Both the position numbers and the translations under genes were made by a program. 20,459 bases of DNA from a virus, in IMG/VR virus record IMGVR_UViG_3300029258_000580, positions 1 through 20,459 of that record; one strand, written 5' to 3'. Positions 7,344 through 13,839 of this stretch are shown here, piece by piece. Each line of letters starts with the position of its first letter. Position 1 is the first letter of the stretch. The notes under the pieces are model-generated. The model was not told the DNA's origin and did not search any database. It saw nothing but the letters and a program-made list of their open reading frames with translations.

Positions 7344-7359
7344 CAAAAGGAGTAAAAAC

Positions 7360-8412
7360 ATGAAATTTCTGGTCATTATACTCATGGCCCTTACACTGCC
7401 GTTAAGCGCAGCTACATTTTCCAGCAGCGGCCTGCCCGAAGGCGCGTCCATTATCTTCGGCAGCACCTCAACAAGCTCAGACACATACTATGCGCCGTAT
7501 GTAAACAGTGATGGCAAACTGCGGATAGACACTGTCGATACCGTGAGCGCCATTACGCTGAGCGAGATTGACACGGTTGAAGTGCTTGAAACTGTAGAGA
7601 TTGTATCCGAGGTTTCGAACGTAACAAGCGTTGACACCGTGGACACGATCACGAGCATAACAGGCGGGTCCATTGATGTTGATTATTTGACTGAGGGTTT
7701 TCTCACCGAGGTTGCGCGCGGGAACGTGTCCGGCGTGGACCTGTGGACCCTTACCCAGATTAACGACACGCTGCCTACCAGTAAAGAACTGATTTCCCCG
7801 CAGAGCACGATCGAGCAGAACGCAGCAGCTGCTGCAACACTGTATATATCATCCTCAAGCGGAACCGATGACAAGGACCTGCAGGGTGTGCAGAGCGTAA
7901 AAATATGGGGAATCAACGGCAGCGACGCGCTTATTTCAGAGGAAATTGACATTGAAGGACAAGCCACGGTAGAAACCACCGCATCGTTCGCGTACGTGAT
8001 AAAAGCGGCGGCCCTGACCGAAGGAACATCCGGCCAGGTCGGTGATATCTACGTCCATAAAAACGATAATATCACTACAGGCGTTCCTGATGACACTACG
8101 TCAACCTACCTCAAGATCCCGATCGGGTATGGAAGTTCCGGGAACGGCAAGTTCTTTGTTCCTGCCGGAGATACTGCAGTCCTGGTGGATGCAAACATCA
8201 GCTGCAGTGGAACAGGGCCCTATGTGGTGTATCTGTTCAACAAGAAAGACGGGGCTGCAAATAATCTGTTGGGGATCTACTGCCTTGATGACGGTGCGGA
8301 TCACGTTCCGTTGAACATCCCACTTGAGGCCCTGGAATACATACACTGGGAAGCGCTGTCGGCAAACGCGGGCGATGATATCGCGGTTACTTTCCGCGTG
8401 CTGCTTTATTAA
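7360..8412 (+). CDS. Signal-peptide-bearing fibre/decoration-like virion protein
   Basis: ATG 7360 is chosen because AAAGGAG lies at 7346-7352; this gives 350 aa. The N-terminus MKFLVIILMALTLPLSAA looks like a Sec signal peptide (K2, hydrophobic core 3-15, cleavage near A17/A18). Residues 56-100 show hydrophobic Val/Ile/Leu at almost every third position (for example VSEVSNVTSVDTVDTITSI), a possible fibrous trimer shaft. Residues about 180-350 are beta-rich (VKIWGINGSDALISEEIDIE, then TTASFAYVIKAA, FFVPAGDTAVLVDAN, VYLFNKKDGA) and resemble a beta-sandwich recurring in phage head-fibre or decoration proteins. Position between scaffold and coat suits a head decoration protein, but a cleaved export signal would take it out of the assembly compartment. 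Function is unresolved. Confidence 0.7.
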   Translation: MKFLVIILMALTLPLSAATFSSSGLPEGASIIFGSTSTSSDTYYAPYVNSDGKLRIDTVDTVSAITLSEIDTVEVLETVEIVSEVSNVTSVDTVDTITSITGGSIDVDYLTEGFLTEVARGNVSGVDLWTLTQINDTLPTSKELISPQSTIEQNAAAAATLYISSSSGTDDKDLQGVQSVKIWGINGSDALISEEIDIEGQATVETTASFAYVIKAAALTEGTSGQVGDIYVHKNDNITTGVPDDTTSTYLKIPIGYGSSGNGKFFVPAGDTAVLVDANISCSGTGPYVVYLFNKKDGAANNLLGIYCLDDGADHVPLNIPLEALEYIHWEALSANAGDDIAVTFRVLLY

Positions 8413-8441
8413 GCAGTAAAACTAACAAAGGAGTTTAAACA

Positions 8442-9596
8442 ATGTCTTTATCAAATACACTAACCCCGTTGATCCCTAAGATTCTCGCCCGCACCCTGGC
8501 CGTCCTGCGCAATCAGTGCACCATGCCGCGCCTGGTGTTTCGTGGATATGAAAAAGAGGCGAAAAAGAAAGGAAATGTTGTTACCATCCCTCTTTCCGCT
8601 TCGCAGACTGTCGGAGACGTCACTCCCGCTGTGTACGGGCCGAGCTCTGGGAACAAGACAATTTCCAGCGTGTCCTTGACCCTGAACAAATGGAGAAACA
8701 CCTATTTCGGGCTGACTGATCAGGAAATGACCCACATTGCCGCGGACAAGGATTTTATTCCTGGCCAGATGGCCGAATCCGTGGCCGCCCTGGCGGACGA
8801 TGTGAACGAGTACCTGCTCAGCCTGTATGTGGGCATCTACGGTTATTCCGGCACTGCTGGCACGACCCCGTTTCAGACAAATGCCCGCGCGCTGACCGGT
8901 GCAAGGAACGCCCTGAACGCTCAGAAGTGCCCGAACTTTGACCGTGCTTGCGTCCTGGACAATGACGCAGCTGAGGAAGTCCTGAACCTGTCAAGCTTTG
9001 CGGATGCGAGCAAGACCGGTGAGAACAAGGTCAAGATCGAGGGCCAGATGGGCCGCAAATACGGATTCAACCTGTATGAGGACAACGCTGTTTCCTCTCA
9101 TACAGCCGGAACAGACGGTGGAGCAGCTACTATCAACTCCGCCACAGTTGAGCCTGTCGGAGAAACTACCATTAAGCTCAAGGCTGTCGGTGGAACTCTG
9201 GCGCTTCTGGAAGGCGATATCATCACCATTGCGGGCGACACACAGACTTACGTGGTTGACGATGACGTTACGATCACGAGCGGGAACACTGGCGATTGTG
9301 TAATCGCCCCTGGGCTCAAGGTCGCAACATCTGGAGATGAGGCAATCACCATCAAGTCAACTCACGTGTGCAATCTTGCGTTCAACCGGATGGCCTTTGC
9401 TTTCGCGTCCGCTCCCACTGCAAACGCTACCCTGCGCAATGCAGGCGCGCAGATTTCAAGCATGGCCGACCCTCAGACTGGATTGGTCATTGAGGCCGAA
9501 ATAATCAGGCAGTACAAGCAGGTAGTGTTTGACGTTTCAATGCTGTACGGCGCAGTGCTTCTGCAGGCAGCGAGGGCCGCGAGGGTCGCGGGATAA
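8442..9596 (+). CDS. Major capsid protein, P22 coat-like (HK97 fold)
   Basis: This is the shell subunit. AAAGGAG (8427-8433) precedes the ATG, as expected for a highly expressed gene; the product is 384 aa. The N-terminus (NTLTPLIPKILARTLAVLRN, then MPRLVFRGYEKEAKKKGNVV and TIPLSASQTVGDVTP) matches the P22 gp5-like coat pattern. The middle contains ALADDVNEYLLSLYVGIYGY and the FDRACVLDNDAAEEVLNL region. Residues about 222-307 are a Gly/Thr-rich beta insertion (LLEGDIITIAGDTQTYVVDD), corresponding in position to the P22-family I-domain. The C-terminus returns to the core fold (NLAFNRMAFAFASAP, EIIRQYKQVVFDVSMLYG). No N-terminal scaffold domain is fused, which agrees with a separate scaffold gene upstream. 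Confidence 0.88.
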   Translation: MSLSNTLTPLIPKILARTLAVLRNQCTMPRLVFRGYEKEAKKKGNVVTIPLSASQTVGDVTPAVYGPSSGNKTISSVSLTLNKWRNTYFGLTDQEMTHIAADKDFIPGQMAESVAALADDVNEYLLSLYVGIYGYSGTAGTTPFQTNARALTGARNALNAQKCPNFDRACVLDNDAAEEVLNLSSFADASKTGENKVKIEGQMGRKYGFNLYEDNAVSSHTAGTDGGAATINSATVEPVGETTIKLKAVGGTLALLEGDIITIAGDTQTYVVDDDVTITSGNTGDCVIAPGLKVATSGDEAITIKSTHVCNLAFNRMAFAFASAPTANATLRNAGAQISSMADPQTGLVIEAEIIRQYKQVVFDVSMLYGAVLLQAARAARVAG

Positions 9597-9612
9597 CTTA
9601 ACAAAGAGATCA

Positions 9613-9662
9613 CAGGCGCCGGGGCTGAACCCAACAGGCATACAGCCTGAGTCCCGGGCCTG
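9613..9662 (+). promoter_or_regulatory. Strong nested hairpin after the capsid gene
   Basis: The outer stem joins CAGGC (9613-9617) to GCCTG (9658-9662) and continues, with one bulged G, as CCGGGG (9619-9624) against TCCCGG (9652-9657), 11 pairs in all. Inside sits CAGGC-ATACA-GCCTG (9635-9649). No U-run follows, so it is not a clear intrinsic terminator. It may stabilise the capsid mRNA or reduce downstream readthrough. Confidence 0.65.
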
Positions 9663-9705
9663 ATTTCTATTATTTCAGAAAGATCAAAACTGGAGGAACA
9701 CACAA

Positions 9706-10188
9706 ATGGCACGTTACCAGGACGACAAAAAGGAAAACAAATTTGAGGAAAGGTACAACGCGAGTCTGATCACCAGGCGCAGACCCCCCGTGCCTGAATA
9801 TGACGAAATGGAGCGGGCGTACCTGGAAGCAAATCAGCACAAGTTCAAATGCACAACCATCCTAATGAAGAATAAAGAAACCGGGCATGTGATCAAGGTG
9901 TCTGAGCATGACAGCCAGCGCAGGCTGGAACTGGCTCAGCTCGGATACGAAACGGACAACAGCACGCCCAGGGCGCCGGAAGCAGGCGAACGGATTGAAC
10001 TTTCCAGCGATGCCCAGAAAGAACTGGACCAGGAAGAGTTCGAAAAGCGCGTTAAACGGATGAATAAAAAGGACCTGATCGAGCTTGCAAAGCGCATGCA
10101 GATCCCGGCGGAGGGAACTGTGGACGAACTCAGGGAAAAAATCCTGGAAAAGGGCTCCGACAAACAGGGCGAGGATAACGAGGAGTAA
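9706..10188 (+). CDS. Head-module protein with SAP/HeH-like C-terminal motif
   Basis: The 160-residue protein starts behind a strong GGAGG. The N-terminal half is charged (ARYQDDKKENKFEERYNASL, RRRPPVPEYDEMERAYLEAN) and contains a KCTTILMKNKETGHVIKVSE beta segment. The C-terminal about 40 residues (FEKRVKRMNKKDLIELAKRM, then QIPAEGTVDELREKILEKG) have the helix-turn-helix shape of SAP/HeH-type domains, which often bind DNA or nucleoprotein and occur in several phage head-region proteins. Position right after the capsid gene suggests a head accessory or head-tail joining role. The family is not known to me by name, and the exact role is inference. Confidence 0.65.
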   Translation: MARYQDDKKENKFEERYNASLITRRRPPVPEYDEMERAYLEANQHKFKCTTILMKNKETGHVIKVSEHDSQRRLELAQLGYETDNSTPRAPEAGERIELSSDAQKELDQEEFEKRVKRMNKKDLIELAKRMQIPAEGTVDELREKILEKGSDKQGEDNEE

Positions 10189-10194
10189 AACAGC

Positions 10195-10692
10195 ATGAGC
10201 TTTGTAGCTGAAGACGGGACAGGCAAATCAGACGCTAACAGTTTCGTCAGCCTGGCTGACGCTGACGCCTATCACGCTGATCGGCGCAGTGCCGCGGCCT
10301 GGGATGCGCTTGACGATGACGATGAAAAAAAGCCGTATATGATCGAGGCTACCACCTGGATTAATTCCCTGGACTTCGAGAACGGCAGCCCAATTAGCGA
10401 TACTCAGGCGCTGTTTTTCCCGGCATACGGGGCCTATGACCGCAACGGCTTTATGATCGACTCGGATGTTGTGCCTCAGCAAGTCAAGGACGCAACGGCT
10501 GAGCTGGCCTATCGCATACGAGACACGGAGGTTGAAGCGGACCAGGAACGGCAGAAAAACCGGGTAAAAATGGGACCTATGGAAGTTGGGTATGACCCCT
10601 ACAGCACTTTGCAGAAACAGTATCCCTTTGTCCTGCGCATCCTCAAGGGTTTGATCCGCGATTCTGGTTGTGGCGAGCTTGTGAGAGGGTAG
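10195..10692 (+). CDS. Head-tail adaptor, DnaT-like domain
   Basis: The 165-residue product has the pattern often annotated as a putative DnaT-like ssDNA-binding protein in phages: an N-terminal GKSDANSFVSLADADAYHAD block, AAAWDALDDDDEKKPYMIEA, then TTWINSLDFENG, a QALFFPAYGAYDRNG strand and a final helix VPQQVKDATAELAYRIRD. In structural modules, proteins of this kind act as the adaptor ring bound to the portal rather than in replication, and its place between capsid and closure genes supports that. The start follows GAGGAG at about 10 bases. The structural role is a context inference; the domain pattern is clear. Confidence 0.78.
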   Translation: MSFVAEDGTGKSDANSFVSLADADAYHADRRSAAAWDALDDDDEKKPYMIEATTWINSLDFENGSPISDTQALFFPAYGAYDRNGFMIDSDVVPQQVKDATAELAYRIRDTEVEADQERQKNRVKMGPMEVGYDPYSTLQKQYPFVLRILKGLIRDSGCGELVRG

Positions 10693-10698
10693 AGTGTT

Positions 10699-11076
10699 TT
10701 GAGCACTGAACTTGACAAGGTTTTTGTCCCGCTTGCGTATAACCTGCTTCAGGAGTTTGGTAAGTCTATGACCCTGACACAGACGACCAGGGGCGCGAAG
10801 AACTGGGATACCGGGGTTGTAGCTTCCGGGTCATCTACAGCCTATTCGATCAAGGGCATGGAGGTTGAATATTCTGCACGCGAAATTGACGGGAAAACGG
10901 TCAAGTTTGGTGATAAGAAAATCTTTATCTACGCCCAAGGGCTCCCGACCGACCTGGCCACAAGCGCAAAGCTCTACACGCTCACAATTGATTCAGTTGT
11001 CTGGAACATCGAAACCGTGAAAACGGGCGTGTCCGGTGAGGATAACGCCTACTACGAGTTACAGGTGAGGCGGTGA
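10699..11076 (+). CDS. Head closure / stopper protein
   Basis: The 125-residue product starts at TTG 10699, six bases past the previous stop; no ATG or GTG lies between them, and the N-terminal helix (LDKVFVPLAYNLLQEFGKSM) is expected in this family. The rest is beta: TRGAKNWDTGVV, KGMEVEYSAREIDGKTVKFG, DKKIFIYAQGLP, LYTLTIDSVVWNIETVKTG and YYELQVRR. This is the pattern of head-closure (stopper) proteins, where G-x-x-V-x-x-G-D precedes a long strand. They sit under the adaptor and seal DNA in the head. The SD is weak (GAGAGGG about 11 bases away), so expression may depend on coupling. Confidence 0.75.
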   Translation: MSTELDKVFVPLAYNLLQEFGKSMTLTQTTRGAKNWDTGVVASGSSTAYSIKGMEVEYSAREIDGKTVKFGDKKIFIYAQGLPTDLATSAKLYTLTIDSVVWNIETVKTGVSGEDNAYYELQVRR

Positions 11077-11077
11077 T

Positions 11078-11506
11078 ATGAGCACAAATGCAGCCGCACA
11101 GGAAGCTTTTGAACTTGGCATAGACAAGTTCTTTGATGAGGCAAAGCAGCGCACGCTCAAGAATTTCAAGCGGTTTGTGCTGGACCTTGCCTGGGCGATA
11201 ATTGAAGGCACACCGGTTGACACTGGGCGCTTAGCGCGGGGTTGGTCTATAGAGTTCAACCGGCCGGGCGGGTACATCCCACAGCAAAGGTCCGCAAAAG
11301 GCACCGCAAGCAAGCAAGCCGCACACAACGCAATCAAGCGGAAGCTGGGTGAACTCAGGGACCTAAAAGCACTGCCGCACTGCGCCTATCTTTACAACAA
11401 CCTCCCATACGCTCATGCAATCGAATACGGGCATTCAAGTGTGAAGGCGCCCCGTGGCATGGTGCGGGTTGCGATAGCTGAACTCAAGGGGGCTTTCGGG
11501 ATATGA
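11078..11506 (+). CDS. Neck/tail completion protein, HK97 gp10-like
   Basis: The 142-residue protein carries the signature of the HK97 gp10-like family: a long helix followed by IEGTPVDTGRLARGWSIEF at about residues 45-65, and later NNLPYAHAIEYGHSSVKAPR with GMVRVA. These proteins act at the head-tail interface or in tail completion. The ATG follows the previous stop by one base, and the 3' end overlaps the next start by ATGA, so translation is coupled. Length and motif order are normal and nothing is broken. Confidence 0.83.
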   Translation: MSTNAAAQEAFELGIDKFFDEAKQRTLKNFKRFVLDLAWAIIEGTPVDTGRLARGWSIEFNRPGGYIPQQRSAKGTASKQAAHNAIKRKLGELRDLKALPHCAYLYNNLPYAHAIEYGHSSVKAPRGMVRVAIAELKGAFGI

Positions 11507-11913
11507 GCACCTACAAACAGGCTAAAATAGACATACAGAAACACTTTTACACCGGTTGGACTGCAGCCGGTTATTCTGCCTCAATTGTAGCTTGGTTGAA
11601 TGAAAAGTTCACAAAACCCAGCAATTCCGTGTGGGTGCGTTTTACAATCCTGAACGCCGGCGGCCAGCGTGTAGAACTGGGAAGTGCCGACAACAAACTA
11701 TTCACAGGAATTGTTGATGTCGAACTGTTTTACCCGGAAGATCAGGCCGGGCTGAATACAATATATGACTACACGGACGCCATTGTGGCGATCTTCGAAA
11801 ATCAGACGGTCGAGGGCACGCATTTTGATGAACACAATCTGGAAGGACCGAATGAGTCAGAAGATGGGTGGCTGAAAACAAACATCAGCTTCCCCTTTCA
11901 AAGATATGGATAA
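11503..11913 (+). CDS. Tail terminator protein (DUF4128-like)
   Basis: The tail terminator caps the tail tube at the head-proximal end and joins it to the neck. The 136-residue product starts in an ATGA overlap. It shows an N-terminal helix (YKQAKIDIQKHFYTGWTAAG), then a WVRFTILNAGGQRVELG strand, the characteristic NKLFTGIVDVELFYPEDQAG block, and a helix YDYTDAIVAIFENQTVEG. A C-terminal strand ends in FPFQRYG. This order matches small phage terminator-like proteins. Its place between the gp10-like gene and the tube gene is canonical. Confidence 0.8.
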   Translation: MSTYKQAKIDIQKHFYTGWTAAGYSASIVAWLNEKFTKPSNSVWVRFTILNAGGQRVELGSADNKLFTGIVDVELFYPEDQAGLNTIYDYTDAIVAIFENQTVEGTHFDEHNLEGPNESEDGWLKTNISFPFQRYG

Positions 11914-11937
11914 GATAAAACCGGGAGGTAAACGGAA

Positions 11938-13104
11938 ATGTCTATAAACATCGGGCACGAAAGGGATATCAAACTTCTTGTAGAAGACGAATGGGGGACG
12001 ACACCCAGTTCTGCGCTGGAACTGTTCAAGGTTACAAGCGCGAAGATCAAGCCTGTATTCGACATTGCTGAGGATGACGAGATTCAGTCCAGCGGCAGGG
12101 AGCAGGACCACCAGATAGTTGCGCAGCATGCTGAAGGTGATATGCGTTTCAACGTCCGGTTCTGCGATTGCATGGCGGATATCTTCCAGAACGCTTTGGG
12201 TGCATCTTCCTGGACCTCCGTGGACATTGACGGGGAAACGGACATAGCGTTTAACGCCACTGACAACGCGCTTTCAAGCACGTCAACCAATTTCATATCA
12301 AACAATATGACTATTGGCATGATTATCAAGGTTTCTGGGGCCACCGAGAGCGAAAACGGAGGACTGGCAAAAGTAACCGCCTTGGCCGCGAACAAAGCGA
12401 CCCTGTCAAGCGGCTGGCTGGACTTGGAAGATGAAGCAGCGGGCGACGCAATAACCATTGTGGGCGATTACATACGTGACGGATCAACGCTCAAGGGATT
12501 CAGCATCGAGGATGAATACACGAATATTGCTGAGTTTGAAAGCGCTGTGGGCATGACTATTCGGAGCCTTGCAATCAATATACCGTCTAAGGGCCGGATT
12601 ACAGGTTCTACAAGTTTTTACGGGAAAACGCACGCCCTGGCGCAGGCTACGATCGGCACAGGCTCAGACACCGCTGCAAGCTCGAATAACCCCATGATTA
12701 CAGGGACTGGCGTGGATGCGTTCTACATTGACAATGCAAGCTCTGGTGTGGGTGACGTGTCTTTGGACTTCACATTTACACGCGACCTGATCCCGTCTGA
12801 GGTCATTGATTCAACCTATCCCGACACCCTGGGCATGGGAAAGTTTCGCGCCATGCTGAAAGCTGACCTCCTTTTCGAAAACGACACATTCTATGACTAC
12901 ATGCAAGGCCAAAACGAAAAGGAATACGATGTTGTGATCAAAGACTCAAGCAGCAACTACTATGTATTGAGTTATTTCGATGGCAAACATAAGGGTGTAG
13001 ACATCCCCGAGACTACTGAGATCGTGCGGGTGACGGCGGACATTACGGCATATGAGGACTCAAGCAGATCCGCAATATGCCAGATCACAAAGATTGCGGC
13101 GTAA
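11938..13104 (+). CDS. Major tail (tube) protein
   Basis: This protein polymerises into the tail tube around the tape measure. A very strong GGGAGG precedes ATG 11938, fitting high expression. The 388-residue protein opens with HERDIKLLVEDEWGTTPSSA and contains DIAEDDEIQSSGREQDHQIV, a pattern seen in siphovirus tail-tube proteins of the Phage_tube_2 type. A central insertion (about residues 100-175, ending WLDLEDEAAGDAITIVG) is flanked by tube sequence and may be a surface domain. Later blocks include LAINIPSKGRITGSTSFYG and LDFTFTRDLIPSEVIDST. It is longer than many tube proteins because of the insertion. Position before the chaperone pair is diagnostic. Confidence 0.85.
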   Translation: MSINIGHERDIKLLVEDEWGTTPSSALELFKVTSAKIKPVFDIAEDDEIQSSGREQDHQIVAQHAEGDMRFNVRFCDCMADIFQNALGASSWTSVDIDGETDIAFNATDNALSSTSTNFISNNMTIGMIIKVSGATESENGGLAKVTALAANKATLSSGWLDLEDEAAGDAITIVGDYIRDGSTLKGFSIEDEYTNIAEFESAVGMTIRSLAINIPSKGRITGSTSFYGKTHALAQATIGTGSDTAASSNNPMITGTGVDAFYIDNASSGVGDVSLDFTFTRDLIPSEVIDSTYPDTLGMGKFRAMLKADLLFENDTFYDYMQGQNEKEYDVVIKDSSSNYYVLSYFDGKHKGVDIPETTEIVRVTADITAYEDSSRSAICQITKIAA

Positions 13105-13114
13105 GGGGGCCAAG

Positions 13115-13519
13115 GTGGATATATTCAAGGCTTTCAAGACCGACCTGGACGCAGAAAAGAACGGCAAGTGGTTCTCAATTGACCCATGGGGCGATTCTGA
13201 GTTCCTGCTTGCATACCAGGGGAACCCCGAGTTCAAACAGTACCATGCTGAGCTGTTGCGACCATATAGGGTAGAGCTGAGTGCGGGAACAATGAGCGAG
13301 GAAACGCGCGAAGAGATAGAGACAAAGGCGCTTGCTGAAAAGATCGTGCAGGGCTGGAAAAACGTGCAGAACGAAACCGGGGAGGACATCCCCTACAGTC
13401 CGGAAAAAGCCGCTGAACTTCTGCGCGCGCTCCCGCACCTAAGACGGCGCATATGGACGCTGACTGTGAACTGGGAGAATTTCCGTGAGGCAGACCAAGA
13501 GGCAGCAATAAAAAACTGA
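13115..13519 (+). CDS. Tail assembly chaperone, short form (lambda G-like)
   Basis: The short chaperone binds the tape measure and tube subunits during tail assembly. GTG 13115 is chosen because GGGGG lies just upstream, 10 bases after the tube gene; the product is 134 aa. It begins DIFKAFKTDLDAEKNGKWFS and continues with DPWGDSEFLLAYQGNPEFKQ, a helical YHAELLRPYRVELSAG region, and an acidic ETREEIETKALAEKIVQGW. The gene ends on a slippery A_AAA_AAC immediately before TGA, so a fraction of ribosomes should continue in the -1 frame. Not catalytic, and absent from mature virions in studied relatives. Confidence 0.85.
   Translation: MDIFKAFKTDLDAEKNGKWFSIDPWGDSEFLLAYQGNPEFKQYHAELLRPYRVELSAGTMSEETREEIETKALAEKIVQGWKNVQNETGEDIPYSPEKAAELLRALPHLRRRIWTLTVNWENFREADQEAAIKN
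13510..13516 (+). promoter_or_regulatory. Programmed -1 frameshift site A_AAA_AAC
   Basis: In the zero frame the codons are ATA AAA AAC TGA, so the heptamer A AAA AAC fits X_XXY_YYZ exactly, with a stop codon next. Slipping by -1 continues at CTG ATT GAG, open to 13839. Only weak downstream stems are visible, such as TCCTG (13526-13530) against CGGGGA; a pseudoknot cannot be ruled out by eye. Confidence 0.85.
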
Positions 13520-13839
13520 TTGAGGTCCTGGAATGGCGTGTGAAATACGGGGATTGCACAGAGCAAATGATCAGAATGCGGAAGCGTTCCGGAAAGCCTG
13601 TAGATATCAATCCTCCGGAGCTGTTCCCGGACCTGCAGCCAACCTGGGCCGCGTTCTGCGTGCTCTCGGGCAGCAGAAACATGAACGGGCGTATACCCGT
13701 GTCCGAGATCACGGCTTACGGAAAGGAAAACGGCGTCAGGAACCTGCGTGAGTTTATCGACATCATACAGGCTCTTGACTCGAAAGCAGCGGAACTGAGG
13801 GAAGAGGAACAAGAGAGGAAACGCAAGCATGGCAGTTGA
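13516..13839 (+). CDS. Frameshift extension of tail chaperone (lambda G-T-like)
   Basis: After the -1 shift, 107 residues are added to the short form, giving a 241-residue fusion (13115-13516 joined to 13516-13839). The extension starts LIEVLEWRVKYGDCTEQMIR and contains PPELFPDLQPTWAAFCVLSG, RIPVSEITAYGKENGV and a charged C-terminal helix (AAELREEEQERKRKHGS). In lambda and relatives the T part contacts the tape measure. A GTG at 13540 could start the region independently, but no SD precedes it and the open frame runs back to the slippery site, so fusion is far more likely. The last bases overlap the tape measure start. Confidence 0.83.
   Translation: MIEVLEWRVKYGDCTEQMIRMRKRSGKPVDINPPELFPDLQPTWAAFCVLSGSRNMNGRIPVSEITAYGKENGVRNLREFIDIIQALDSKAAELREEEQERKRKHGS

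Noticed and set aside
7324-7359. Upstream start extending the signal-peptide protein by 12 residues
   Set aside because: It overlaps the scaffold end and lacks an SD, whereas AAAGGAG sits correctly before ATG 7360.
13540-13839. Independent gene starting at GTG 13540
   Set aside because: The frame is open back to the slippery heptamer and no SD is present; a frameshift extension explains it better.
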